DNA of 16,856 nucleotides from positions 1 through 16,856 of the forward strand of contig CAMJAO010000016.1 of NCBI GenBank assembly GCA_946403615.1, given 5' to 3'. Below are positions 1-7,303 of this stretch, in pieces (within the stretch, counting starts at the first letter, position 1; every line of letters begins with the position of its first letter). Origin of the DNA: an uncultured Prevotellaceae bacterium (GTDB lineage Bacteria; Bacteroidota; Bacteroidia; Bacteroidales; Bacteroidaceae). The position numbers and the translations under genes were made by a program. The notes below the pieces were generated by a model. The model saw nothing but the letters and a program-made list of their open reading frames with translations. It was not told the DNA's origin and made no database searches.

Positions 1-4
1 TATT

Positions 5-24
5 CCCTCGCCCTTTGGAGAGGG
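5..24 (-). repeat. C-rich hairpin downstream of holB (family copy a)
   Basis: The arms are 5-12 and 17-24 with one G/A mismatch (10/19) and a CTTT loop. It begins 12 bases after the holB stop codon. On the minus strand it is preceded by a C-rich tail (CTCAACCCGA) and has no long T-run after it within the window. The same design (CCCTC arm, short loop, GAGGG arm, C-rich tail) recurs at 2292-2308, 3920-3932 and 14146-14165, so it is treated as a repeat family that may also stop or stabilise transcripts. Confidence 0.6.
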
Positions 25-36
25 TCGGGTTGAGGC

Positions 37-1170
37 TTATTTCAATTTCATAATCGTAAACAGCGCGAGATCGAAAAACACGATTTTTGCCGAAGCGTTT
101 TGCCCGATATCGCGGACGGCCAATTGAAGTTTGTCTGTCAGTTCGATGACATTCCCCTCATGGATGAACCGTGCGAAATTGTGTGCAAAATTCTCTTCAT
201 CGGCGGTCATGTAATTCAGTTCCTTTTGTTGGAAATTATACATGAAATTCTCGCGTACGAGCCGCATGAAATACGTGAGCATGCGTATTTGCTTCTCCCG
301 GCCGAAGGTGGCCACGTTTTCCGACCATTTCTTCAGTTCTTTCACATTGCGCATGTATGCCAAACGCATAAGCATGGTAAACATGTCGAGAAACAGGCGG
401 TTCTCATTGCCCGCATCCAGTTCTTCGAGGGCTTTCATCCAGTCGCCGGCAGCGATGCGTGCTATTCGTCGGGCGGCATCCTCGTCGATGCCCCGCTGGT
501 TGATAAGCGCCTGATAGATGTCTTCCTCGCTGATGCGGCGGAAATCGATTCGCTGTGTGCGGCTGATGATGGTGTCGAGCAGTTGTTCGGGATGTTCGCT
601 CACCATGATGAACACCGTTTGCGAGGGCGGTTCCTCAAGCAGTTTCAGCAGTTTGTTGGCTGCTTGGGCGTTCATCTTCTCTGGCAACCAGATAAGCGAC
701 ACCTTATAACCACCCTGACTTGACTTGATACTCAGTTTTCGGCTCAGTTCATCGCTTTCTGCCACAGTGATGATGGATTGCTGGTTTTCTACCGGAAGCT
801 GTTCCATCCATTGTTGCAGGGTGAAATAAGGTCCGCCGCTGAGCAGCCGTTTCCATTCGCGGATAAAGTCATCACTGATGGGCTTGTAATCCGCAGGCGA
901 CCCTTTCGGCTTGATGGTGGGGAAAGTGAAGTGCAGGTCGGGATGTTCCCAACGTCGCACCATGGCGCATTGCCGGCATTGGTTGCAGCAGTCGTCGTCG
1001 CTGTCATGCGTCTTGCAAAGCAGGTAGGAGGCGAATGCCAGGGCCGTGGCCATCTTGCCGCAGCCGTAAGGTCCGCAGAACAACATGGCGTGAGGCACAC
1101 GGTTGTCGGCCACCATCTGGCGCAACCGAGCTTTCACTTCTTCCTGCCCGATGACTTCGCTGAAACGCAT
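37..1170 (-). CDS. holB: DNA polymerase III subunit delta' (clamp-loader ATPase-fold subunit)
   Basis: Predicted delta' subunit of the DNA polymerase III clamp loader, a cytoplasmic AAA+-fold protein that helps load the sliding clamp at the replication fork. The 377 residues start with a typical RFC/DnaX-like opening (VIGQEEVKARL). A P-loop-like GPYGCGK lies at 33-39, followed by Met instead of Ser/Thr. Cysteines at 52, 61, 62, 65 and 68 resemble the zinc module of delta' and DnaX. LLKLLEEPP lies at 174-182, and SRT at 203-205 takes the place of the SRC/arginine-finger motif. The C-terminal half is helical and diverged, as usual for delta'. It starts 71 bases after the metF stop on the same strand, so co-transcription is possible. 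DnaX is an alternative, but the protein lacks the longer DnaX C-terminal region and has a degenerate P-loop. Confidence 0.85.
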   Translation of the reverse strand: MRFSEVIGQEEVKARLRQMVADNRVPHAMLFCGPYGCGKMATALAFASYLLCKTHDSDDDCCNQCRQCAMVRRWEHPDLHFTFPTIKPKGSPADYKPISDDFIREWKRLLSGGPYFTLQQWMEQLPVENQQSIITVAESDELSRKLSIKSSQGGYKVSLIWLPEKMNAQAANKLLKLLEEPPSQTVFIMVSEHPEQLLDTIISRTQRIDFRRISEEDIYQALINQRGIDEDAARRIARIAAGDWMKALEELDAGNENRLFLDMFTMLMRLAYMRNVKELKKWSENVATFGREKQIRMLTYFMRLVRENFMYNFQQKELNYMTADEENFAHNFARFIHEGNVIELTDKLQLAVRDIGQNASAKIVFFDLALFTIMKLK

Positions 1171-1177
1171 CTTATCT

Positions 1178-1222
1178 TATTGGCTTTATTGCCCTCATAG
1201 GGGTTATTTGCCCCAATAGGCT
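1178..1222. repeat. degenerate ~9-base repeats between metF and holB
   Basis: Related units follow one another on the plus strand: TTATTGGC (1178-1185), TTATTGCCC (1186-1194), TTATTTGCCCC (1204-1214) and AATAGGCTC (1215-1223), with TCATAGGGG between the second and third. The period wobbles between 8 and 10, so this is weaker than the arrays at 2206, 3858 and 15854. A short GGGG/CCCC stem can form within it. It fills most of the 71-base metF-holB gap. No promoter matching TTTG-N20-TAnnTTTG was found in this gap. Confidence 0.45.
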
Positions 1223-1241
1223 CAACCCCAGTTTTTTACTT

Positions 1242-2198
1242 TTACAATAATCTCTTCACCACTTCTTTGACTGCATCGACTGCCGAGACAGTGTAGAAAT
1301 GGATGTTGTTGACACCATGAGCATAGAGGTCGCGGCACTGGCGGGTGGCCCACTCAATACCCAGACGGCGTGCATCTTCGTCGGTGTGGCACCGGATGAC
1401 CTCTGCTGCCAGTTCTTGCGGTATGTCGCAATGGAAGGTTTTGGGCACCACTGTCAGTTGCGACAATTTGGCGAAGGGCTTGATGCCCGGAATGATGGGG
1501 ATGGTGATGCCCATCTCGCGTGCCTGCCGCACAAACTCGTAGTATTTCTCGTTGTCGAAAAACAGTTGGGTAACGGCATATTGGGCGCCCAAGTCTTGTT
1601 TCATCTTCAGGTAGAGCATGTCTTGCTCCAGATTGGGTGCTTCCTCGTGCTTCTCTGGATAGCAAGCCACACCAAATGAGAACGGCCGGCCGGGATTCTT
1701 AATAGGAGTGCCGTCGGCGAAGAATCCCTCATTGAATCTTTTGACCTGCTGGATGAGGTCGGTGGTATGGGTGTGTCCGCCCGGGGTGGGGGTGAACACG
1801 CGGTCGTCTTTGGCTTTGTCGCCGCGTAGCAACAGTACGTTTTCTATGCCGAGAAACTGCAGATCGAGCAGTTCGTATTCGATATTCTCGATGGTGGTGC
1901 CGCTGCAAATGATATGCGGAATGACGGGGATGCCGAACCGCTGTTGGATGACAGCTGCGATGGCGATGGTGCCGGGGCGCAGACGCACACGGCGCCGCTC
2001 AAGAAGTCCGTCGCCCGCCTCTTTATACACATATTCGCTGTGATGCGTGGTGATATTAATATAGAGCGGGTCCAATTCCTTCAGTTTGGCGATAGTGCGG
2101 AAAAGGCTTTCCGTTCCTGTGCCTTTGAGCGGTGGCAGCACTTCAAAAGAGAAGTGCCGCCCCGTCATGTTGTCGTCAAACAATTGTTGAATGTTCAT
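1242..2198 (-). CDS. metF: methylenetetrahydrofolate reductase
   Basis: Predicted FAD-dependent 5,10-methylenetetrahydrofolate reductase. It makes 5-methyltetrahydrofolate in the cytoplasm, the methyl donor for the last step of methionine synthesis. The 318 residues span a single TIM-barrel domain, close to the usual length of bacterial MetF. Family motifs in order: FSFEVLPP at 16-23, with the catalytic Glu19 equivalent to E. coli Glu28; VLLLRGD at 121-127, whose Asp contacts the flavin in the family; FGVACYPEKH at 175-184; QLFFDN at 211-216; IPGIKP at 236-241; and HFYTVS near the C-terminus. The start at 2198 gives a natural N-terminus just before the first strand. No SAM riboswitch or own promoter is visible upstream. 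The leader instead carries an 8-base tandem array, a 7-base array and a hairpin, so transcription may enter from the symporter gene. Confidence 0.95.
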   Translation of the reverse strand: MNIQQLFDDNMTGRHFSFEVLPPLKGTGTESLFRTIAKLKELDPLYINITTHHSEYVYKEAGDGLLERRRVRLRPGTIAIAAVIQQRFGIPVIPHIICSGTTIENIEYELLDLQFLGIENVLLLRGDKAKDDRVFTPTPGGHTHTTDLIQQVKRFNEGFFADGTPIKNPGRPFSFGVACYPEKHEEAPNLEQDMLYLKMKQDLGAQYAVTQLFFDNEKYYEFVRQAREMGITIPIIPGIKPFAKLSQLTVVPKTFHCDIPQELAAEVIRCHTDEDARRLGIEWATRQCRDLYAHGVNNIHFYTVSAVDAVKEVVKRLL

Positions 2199-2205
2199 TT
2201 TTATA

Positions 2206-2229
2206 GGAGTTCAGGAGTTCAAGAGTTCA
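2206..2229. repeat. 8-base tandem array, three units
   Basis: Three consecutive octamers: GGAGTTCA (2206-2213), GGAGTTCA (2214-2221) and AGAGTTCA (2222-2229). The only difference is the first base of the third unit. The array lies 7 bases upstream of the metF start codon. It is followed by the shared core AATAGTCCA (2233-2241). Confidence 0.85.
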
Positions 2230-2232
2230 GAC

Positions 2233-2249
2233 AATAGTCCATCATTAGT
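2233..2249 (+). repeat. repeat-cassette core, copy 1
   Basis: AATAGTCCA (2233-2241) is followed, after a three-base insertion, by TTAGT (2245-2249). The left arm is the reverse complement of the right arm of copy 3 (15991-16006). Copy 2 is at 3900-3909. This copy separates an 8-base array from a 7-base array. Confidence 0.5.
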
Positions 2250-2255
2250 ACGAAT

Positions 2256-2290
2256 CTCTTGCTACTTGCTTCTAACCTCTCACCTCTATC
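2256..2290. repeat. 7-base degenerate tandem array, five units
   Basis: Five heptamers run in phase on the plus strand: CTCTTGC (2256-2262), TACTTGC (2263-2269), TTCTAAC (2270-2276), CTCTCAC (2277-2283) and CTCTATC (2284-2290). Read on the minus strand, the units resemble the GCAAGGA-like heptamers at 15854-15881. The array runs straight into the hairpin at 2292. Confidence 0.65.
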
Positions 2291-2291
2291 T

Positions 2292-2308
2292 CCCTCACTT
2301 TGGGAGGG
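2292..2308 (-). repeat. C-rich hairpin downstream of the xylE-like gene (family copy b)
   Basis: CCCTCAC (2292-2298) pairs with TGGGAGGG-type sequence (2302-2308), with one A/G mismatch at the sixth pair as in copy a and a three-base loop. It begins 15 bases after the symporter stop codon. No T-run follows on the minus strand, so an intrinsic terminator role is uncertain. Confidence 0.6.
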
Positions 2309-2323
2309 CAGAGGTGGGTATCT

Positions 2324-3796
2324 TTACTTGTTCTTCTTCCAAAGTTTTGTCATGTCCTCAAGCGTCTTGCCTTTGGTCTCGGGCACCATACGCCAGACAA
2401 AGATGGCTGCAATGATACAGATGATACCATACAGGCAATATGTGAACCAGTGGCCGAAGTCGTCGCCCTCGCTCAGGTGCATGTTGAACATCGGCACGAA
2501 CGTGGAACTGACGATGAAGTTGAAAATCCACTGGAAAGCCACAGCGATAGCCACGGCACCGCCACGGATGGTGTTGGGGAAGATTTCTGCGATGAGCACC
2601 CAGGTGATGGGACCCCATGACATCATAAACGATGCGGAATAAACCATGATGCTGATGGCGGTGACTATCTCCATGCCCGGTTTGCCGAAGGTGAATGCCA
2701 CACCCAGTGCGCCGATGGCCATGCCAAGGCTGCCTGTGATGAGCAGCGGTTTGCGGCCCCATTTCTCCACGGTGAAGATAGCCACGAGGGTGAAGAGGAT
2801 ATTGATAATACCCATCAGCACAGTGACCTTCATCGGGTCTTCCATGCCCATGTCGCCGAAGATACGGGGAGCGTAGTAGAGCACAGCATTGATACCGACA
2901 GCCTGCTGGAACACGCTGAGCATGATACCCACGAAGATAACCACCCAACCGTAGGTGAACAGTTTCTCCGTCTTCACGGTGATGGTTTCCTTGATGTTAT
3001 GCAGAATGGTAGCGGCTTTCTCGCTGCCGTTGATACGAGCGAGGATGCCTAAGGCTTTCTCGTCTTTGCCAATCGACACGAGGTAACGCGGAGTCTCGGG
3101 AACGAAACAAATCAGCAAGGCGAACAGGCCTGCGGGAACGGCCTCAGAACCGAACATATAACGCCAACCGGTGGCGATGGTCCATGGGTCGCTGCCTGGA
3201 GCAATGGCGTTCACGCCTTGTCCGATAGATTCGATGATGGGATTGGTATGCTCGCCAAGAATCAAGAAGTTGACGAAATAGACCACCAACTGGCCAAAGA
3301 TAATGGCGAATTGGTTCCAAGACACTAACATGCCACGAATATTCGAGGGTGCCACCTCGCCGATGTACATCGGGCAGATGGCGGATGCCAATCCTACGCC
3401 GATACCGCCTATCACGCGATAGATGTTAAAGGTGATGAGCAGATTGAATGTGGGTTCTCCGTGTTTGAAGAACAGAAATTCCGGGTTCATCGAACCTAGG
3501 GCTGAGATGAAGAACAGAATACCGGCAATGATGAGCGAGCGTTTACGTCCCAGACGTGTGGCCAATAAGCCGGAGAGAGCCGAACCGATGATGCAGCCGA
3601 TGAGGGCCGAGGCTGAGGTAAACCCGTGCCAGCCGTCGGTGTAAGTGAAGTCTTTGGCTCCCATGAAGAAGGCCTGCAGACCTTTCTCAGCACCTGAGAT
3701 CACAGCGGTGTCGTAACCGAAGAGTAAGCCGCCCAAGACGGCAACCAATACAATAGAGAATAGGTAGGATTTGCTACCAGATTGATTCTGATTCAT
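2324..3796 (-). CDS. xylE: XylE-like sugar:proton symporter (MFS sugar porter)
   Basis: Inner-membrane major-facilitator transporter of the sugar porter family, about 12 membrane helices. Its 490 residues nearly match E. coli XylE (491) in length and motif order. Visible motifs: GGLLFGYDTAVISG (22-35), RLGRKR (81-86), PMYIGEVAP (142-150), PETPRYL (233-239), QQAVGINAVLYY (297-308), WGRKP (346-350) and PETKGKTLE (472-480). Residues that bind D-xylose or carry the proton in XylE appear conserved: Asp29, Arg127, Gln169, Glu218, Gln297, Gln298, Asn303, Tyr307, Asn332, Trp394, Gln422 and Trp423. The family makes sugar/H+ symport firm; xylose specificity is inferred, and no xylA or xylB lies in the window. 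It has its own promoter (3969-4000) and a leader of about 170 bases carrying repeats. Confidence 0.88.
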   Translation of the reverse strand: MNQNQSGSKSYLFSIVLVAVLGGLLFGYDTAVISGAEKGLQAFFMGAKDFTYTDGWHGFTSASALIGCIIGSALSGLLATRLGRKRSLIIAGILFFISALGSMNPEFLFFKHGEPTFNLLITFNIYRVIGGIGVGLASAICPMYIGEVAPSNIRGMLVSWNQFAIIFGQLVVYFVNFLILGEHTNPIIESIGQGVNAIAPGSDPWTIATGWRYMFGSEAVPAGLFALLICFVPETPRYLVSIGKDEKALGILARINGSEKAATILHNIKETITVKTEKLFTYGWVVIFVGIMLSVFQQAVGINAVLYYAPRIFGDMGMEDPMKVTVLMGIINILFTLVAIFTVEKWGRKPLLITGSLGMAIGALGVAFTFGKPGMEIVTAISIMVYSASFMMSWGPITWVLIAEIFPNTIRGGAVAIAVAFQWIFNFIVSSTFVPMFNMHLSEGDDFGHWFTYCLYGIICIIAAIFVWRMVPETKGKTLEDMTKLWKKNK

Positions 3797-3857
3797 TCTT
3801 GAAGGTTTTTATTTATTGATATTATTCGGTTTAGGGGTTTCTTTGGGGATTTTATGG

Positions 3858-3893
3858 GAAGTTAAAGAAGTTAAGGGAGTTATAGAAGTTGAA
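3858..3893. repeat. 9-base tandem array, four units
   Basis: Four consecutive nonamers: GAAGTTAAA (3858-3866), GAAGTTAAG (3867-3875), GGAGTTATA (3876-3884) and GAAGTTGAA (3885-3893). Phase is kept throughout. The array lies in the predicted 5' leader of the xylE-like gene and is followed 6 bases later by the shared core at 3900. Confidence 0.85.
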
Positions 3894-3899
3894 GCCGTC

Positions 3900-3909
3900 A
3901 GTCCATTAG
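3900..3909 (+). repeat. repeat-cassette core, copy 2
   Basis: AGTCCATTAG matches copy 1 without its three-base insertion, and matches the left and central parts of the consensus rebuilt from copies 1 and 3. It lies between the 9-base array and hairpin copy c. Confidence 0.45.
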
Positions 3910-3919
3910 CTATGCCATC

Positions 3920-3932
3920 CCCTCGGGGAGGG
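3920..3932 (-). repeat. C-rich hairpin in the xylE leader (family copy c)
   Basis: CCCTC (3920-3924) pairs with GAGGG (3928-3932) across a GGG loop. On the plus strand it is followed by a G-rich run (3934-3946), matching the C-rich tail of the other copies. Unlike copies a, b and d, it does not sit just after a stop codon; it falls within the predicted leader of the xylE-like gene. Confidence 0.45.
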
Positions 3933-3968
3933 TAGGGACGGGGGGCCGTGGTCTCCTATATCAAACTG

Positions 3969-4000
3969 CAAAAGTACGGATATTTTTCCGCTTTGCCAAA
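3969..4000 (-). promoter_or_regulatory. Bacteroidetes-type promoter for the xylE-like gene
   Basis: On the minus strand, TTTG (-33 element, 4000-3997) is followed after exactly 20 bases by TACTTTTG (-7 element, 3976-3969), a full match to TTTG-N20-TAnnTTTG. Transcription would start near 3965 and give a leader of about 170 bases. The promoter begins 8 bases after the T-run of the upstream operon's terminator. Confidence 0.8.
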
Positions 4001-4008
4001 TAATGTAC

Positions 4009-4044
4009 AAAAAAAAGTCAGCGGCTCCCAAATGGAGCCGCTGA
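4009..4044 (-). terminator. intrinsic terminator of the Sus-type operon
   Basis: A perfect 11-base-pair stem (4018-4028 with 4034-4044) with a five-base loop is followed on the minus strand by eight consecutive T (4016-4009). It lies 28 bases after the stop codon of the secreted-protein gene. This is the clearest intrinsic terminator in the window. Confidence 0.93.
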
Positions 4045-4072
4045 GCAATGTGAGGTTATGTGTCAGAAATGA

Positions 4073-5842
4073 TTATTTCTGAATCATCTTCTTACCGTTG
4101 CGGATCACCACGCCATGGTGGTGTTTGTTGACCTGAGCACCGCTGAGGCTGTAGGTCTTGCCGTTGTTAACGGTATCGTCAGTCTTCACAGTGTTGATGC
4201 CGGTGGGATTATCCAGTTCAGCCTGAACATCTTCGATGGTGATGTCGCCCTGAAGCACATAAATGGGGTTAGACACGACACCCTTACCCTCGATGATGAT
4301 TTCAGCGAAACGGCCAGGTTTGCCATTAACGGTAGCACCATCGGGTACAGCACTTGTAGCGGTGAATGCCAATCCCCAACCATAGGTGTAGGTCGAACCG
4401 TCAGAATAGGTGTCGGTAATGTTCAAAACCTGATTGTCGGTAACCTCAAGCCATTCGGGCATTTCGAAGTAATACTGCTCATTGTCGTTGCTGTCGAACC
4501 AAGGCATAATGGTTTTCACTGTAGCGTACTCCTGAGAGTCCTCACCCATGTTGACAGATTTCAGATCGTCGCCAATCTTCAGGTAGTTGAGGTTGGAAAC
4601 TTCTTCAGTTGTGCCGTCTGTGTATTGATAAGTCTCTTTTTCAACTACTTTCGCACCGTCGAAGATGCCGGAGAAACTGAGGAATGTGTTACAACCAACC
4701 CAGCCATAGTGATCTTCTATCAAATTGCCCTCGCTGTCGGTCAGACGCCATAATGTGCGGGCAACCCAATCCTCTTCATCAGGCAACTGTTCGGAAGCGA
4801 AACAGCAGACGTCAACACCTTTGTCGAAGAAACCGTCGATAATCACAGCGAAAGATTCATCTACCACCACAGGCTCTGTGCTGACACCGAATTCGTCTTC
4901 TACCTCATTCTTGAAGATAAGAGCATACCAGTTGCCGCCTTGGGCTTCAGTTACCACCATATTCTCGGGCTTGGCTTCCAACTCGGCTATTACCTGATCC
5001 TCATAATATTCTATGCCGCCTTTTTCATTATACCCTGCTTTCACGATTTTCATCTTCAGGCTGGTGCCATCGGCAAGGGGTGTCTCAGAGTCGCTCTTCA
5101 CCAGAAGTGATACTTGGTCAAACCATAAGGGAGAGATGGGTTTGTCATAGAACTGCCAGATGCCGTTCATTAAGTATGAACCGGCAGGTGCGCCAAGCAG
5201 GTCGGAAACGTCTCTTGAACCATAAGGATAACCGTCATTGATGCTGCCGTAAAGGGAAGCAGTCTCGCCACAAACCAGCGACATCCATTCCACGGTGTCG
5301 GCTACAGCAACGTAAGGCTCAACTGTATAGCCTCCAGATAACTCCAAGCCAATATCCTCAGCGCTTTCTGCCCAGTAATATGAGAACTTACCACCATCGG
5401 TCAGAACGGGAATATAGTACCATCCGCTATCAGAGAAACCCTCTTCGCCTTCAAAGAAGAAATTGTTGTTTTCGTCAACCCATTCAGGATTTTCTTCATT
5501 ATAGTTTCTCTCATTGACTTGCCAATAGGCAACAGTGGGGTCTTCGGCTGCGTTCCAGAATTTCACAGGGGCATTTGCACCCACATACATCAAAGGGAAA
5601 TAAGAATACCTGAAGTCAGGGCTGAGAGTGTTATTCAAAGAGCCCACCGGACGATAATAGAAGAAACCGTCTTCGACAGAACGTCTTGTGACATTTTTGT
5701 TAGTGAACGAGACGTTTTTCGCATCTTTGATCATGCTTGCTGTCACTTGCTTCTTCGGCATGATTACTTTCTTCTGCTGCTGGGCAAAGGAACCAACAGA
5801 GAATGCCAGAACGGCTGCTGATAAAAGTAAAAATTTTTTCAT
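4073..5842 (-). CDS. secreted protein of unknown family, last gene of the Sus-type operon
   Basis: Not recognised. The 589 residues begin with a clear signal peptide (MKKFLLLSAAVLAFSVGSFA, cleavage likely before Gln21). There is no lipobox, so the product should be released to the periplasm, outer membrane or outside. The body looks beta-rich, with many aromatic and acidic residues and the unusual vicinal cysteines in DVCCF. The end (548-589) begins GINTVKTDD and has the pattern YSLSGxxV...GVVIxNGKK, resembling conserved tails of many secreted Bacteroidales proteins. That tail might be a sorting or anchoring signal, but this is not shown. The gene lies 104 bases after the DUF4302 gene. No promoter is visible in that gap, but it does contain a large hairpin. 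Co-transcription suggests a role in binding or processing the same imported substrate. Confidence 0.8.
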   Translation of the reverse strand: MKKFLLLSAAVLAFSVGSFAQQQKKVIMPKKQVTASMIKDAKNVSFTNKNVTRRSVEDGFFYYRPVGSLNNTLSPDFRYSYFPLMYVGANAPVKFWNAAEDPTVAYWQVNERNYNEENPEWVDENNNFFFEGEEGFSDSGWYYIPVLTDGGKFSYYWAESAEDIGLELSGGYTVEPYVAVADTVEWMSLVCGETASLYGSINDGYPYGSRDVSDLLGAPAGSYLMNGIWQFYDKPISPLWFDQVSLLVKSDSETPLADGTSLKMKIVKAGYNEKGGIEYYEDQVIAELEAKPENMVVTEAQGGNWYALIFKNEVEDEFGVSTEPVVVDESFAVIIDGFFDKGVDVCCFASEQLPDEEDWVARTLWRLTDSEGNLIEDHYGWVGCNTFLSFSGIFDGAKVVEKETYQYTDGTTEEVSNLNYLKIGDDLKSVNMGEDSQEYATVKTIMPWFDSNDNEQYYFEMPEWLEVTDNQVLNITDTYSDGSTYTYGWGLAFTATSAVPDGATVNGKPGRFAEIIIEGKGVVSNPIYVLQGDITIEDVQAELDNPTGINTVKTDDTVNNGKTYSLSGAQVNKHHHGVVIRNGKKMIQK

Positions 5843-5893
5843 GTTGTAAAAAATTAATGATTGAATAATGTTCTGATTTATGAAGGACTTTCA

Positions 5894-5932
5894 CCGTGGA
5901 GGAAAAGACCAGTCTGGTCAACTCCTCCACGG
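5894..5932 (-). other. long intercistronic hairpin
   Basis: A perfect 10-base-pair outer stem (5894-5903 with 5923-5932) encloses a symmetric 3x3 internal loop and a 4-base-pair inner stem (5907-5910 with 5916-5919) capped by five bases. It lies 14 bases after the DUF4302 stop. No T-run follows on the minus strand, so it looks more like an mRNA processing or stabilising structure, or a partial transcription barrier, than a full terminator. Confidence 0.75.
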
Positions 5933-5946
5933 GGAAAAGCACCATG

Positions 5947-7278
5947 TTACTTAACCATTTTCACGTCTACCCAGTAGTCGGCGTCATTGGCAGAAGTCAG
6001 TCGGAGGGATGACTGGTCAAATTTCGACAGTGAGGCTGTGACGTGATATTTACCGTTGAACGATTGCACATAACTTGCCAACTGTGGCATGGCGTCCAAA
6101 GTGGTTTGCGCACCGTCTGCCTCGGGGCCTTTATAGGTGATGTTGACATCTTCACCGTCTAAAGCCAGGTCATAAAGGAATGACACCTTTCTGTTGCTCT
6201 GCTTCTGACGGAAATTGATTCGCAATGAGGTCTGGTTGTTTTCAAGACCGAAACTCATGTTAAGCAGGCTGTAACCTTTGTCTTTAAATGCGTTGAAAAC
6301 GTCGTCATATGCCGTTTGCATCTTCTCAGACATGTCGTTGTTGCGTTGCCATTGCCAACGTGTGGTCTGCAGTATTGTACGAATAAAGAACTCTGCGGTT
6401 CCTTCACCCTCAATGGAGAATTTTTCGTCGTCCGTGCAGATGAATTTGTCGAGCGTCTCGTCATAGACGAATTCGCGCACCATCTCTCCGTCGCCCATCG
6501 AAATCTGGTCGCGGAAACGAAGATAGAATTTGCCGCTTCGCTGTGTGACAATGAAGGGGTAGACTACGCCTTCTGTCACAGGGTCGCTGCCTTCGGGATA
6601 AAGCATGGCACGATTGCTCGTCTCCAGTTCAAAAATAAATGACTTGCCGTAAATAGCCTCATCCTCCGCACGTTTCAAATAAACGTAGTTGGGACGCGTC
6701 ATCGGGAGATACGTGTTCTGGAAATTGATTACCTCTGTGAAGTAGGTCTCGAAGTCAGTGCCTTGCTCCAGCGGGGTAAGCAGGGTGTATGTACCGCGCT
6801 TTTTGCCCTTGAGCATCATATAAGAGGCGTCTTCGGGGGCTTCGACCACCACAAACTCATAGTCGCCGCCGATACCTGTACCTGTGTCGCCGCCCCAAGT
6901 GTCAGCAGGGTCGGAGAAGATGTGTAACAGGTCATTGTAGGTGTTGAACGACAATACGGGACCGTTGTCGGTGATGATATCCCATACGGAGGTGCACTCT
7001 TTGTATGAGTTGTTGGTGAAACTGTTGCGCATGGCCACTTTCACGGAGTGATCGGCATTGAAATCGGCCAAAATCAGGTATCCGTCCTCTTCTTCAGTGG
7101 GGTAGTACTGCATGGCCCATCCGGCAGGCTGTGCCTCCAAGCGTGCGCAATAGACGTCGCGCATCTCATTCAGACGTTCAGCCGCGCTCTTGTCAAACAA
7201 GTCGTCTTCCTCTCCGGCGCAAGCGGTGAACAGCACAGCGGCACCGAGAATCATACATATGGATAATATTTTATTCAT
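5947..7278 (-). CDS. DUF4302 family lipoprotein
   Basis: Predicted lipoprotein of the DUF4302 family, found next to SusC/SusD-type import genes in Bacteroidetes; its biochemical role is unknown. The 443 residues start with a signal peptide and lipobox ending FTAC (Cys20). The following residues (AGEEDD) are acidic, as in Bacteroidetes signals that send lipoproteins to the cell surface. The family-like core is clear: LFDKSAAERL (27-36), PAGWAMQYYP (51-60), GPVLSFNTYNDLLHIFSDP (106-124) and a Gly-rich stretch ending GGDYEF (137-142). No catalytic motif is visible. The gene starts 25 bases after the metallohydrolase gene, with no promoter between, so the two are almost certainly co-transcribed. 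An accessory substrate-binding role at the cell surface is inferred from context. Confidence 0.85.
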   Translation of the reverse strand: MNKILSICMILGAAVLFTACAGEEDDLFDKSAAERLNEMRDVYCARLEAQPAGWAMQYYPTEEEDGYLILADFNADHSVKVAMRNSFTNNSYKECTSVWDIITDNGPVLSFNTYNDLLHIFSDPADTWGGDTGTGIGGDYEFVVVEAPEDASYMMLKGKKRGTYTLLTPLEQGTDFETYFTEVINFQNTYLPMTRPNYVYLKRAEDEAIYGKSFIFELETSNRAMLYPEGSDPVTEGVVYPFIVTQRSGKFYLRFRDQISMGDGEMVREFVYDETLDKFICTDDEKFSIEGEGTAEFFIRTILQTTRWQWQRNNDMSEKMQTAYDDVFNAFKDKGYSLLNMSFGLENNQTSLRINFRQKQSNRKVSFLYDLALDGEDVNITYKGPEADGAQTTLDAMPQLASYVQSFNGKYHVTASLSKFDQSSLRLTSANDADYWVDVKMVK

Positions 7279-7303
7279 AATCGTGAAGTCTTTAGGTTAA
7301 GAT

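Noticed and set aside
100..723. Long open frame on the plus strand opposite holB
   Set aside because: It lies fully inside a recognisable gene on the other strand, has no family motif and looks like a complementary-strand shadow.
2206..2290. Possible CRISPR array
   Set aside because: Units are 7-8 bases and contiguous, without spacers of constant length, and no cas gene is present.
2199..2323. SAM riboswitch upstream of metF
   Set aside because: The gap is taken up by short tandem arrays and a hairpin; no conserved SAM riboswitch stems could be recognised.
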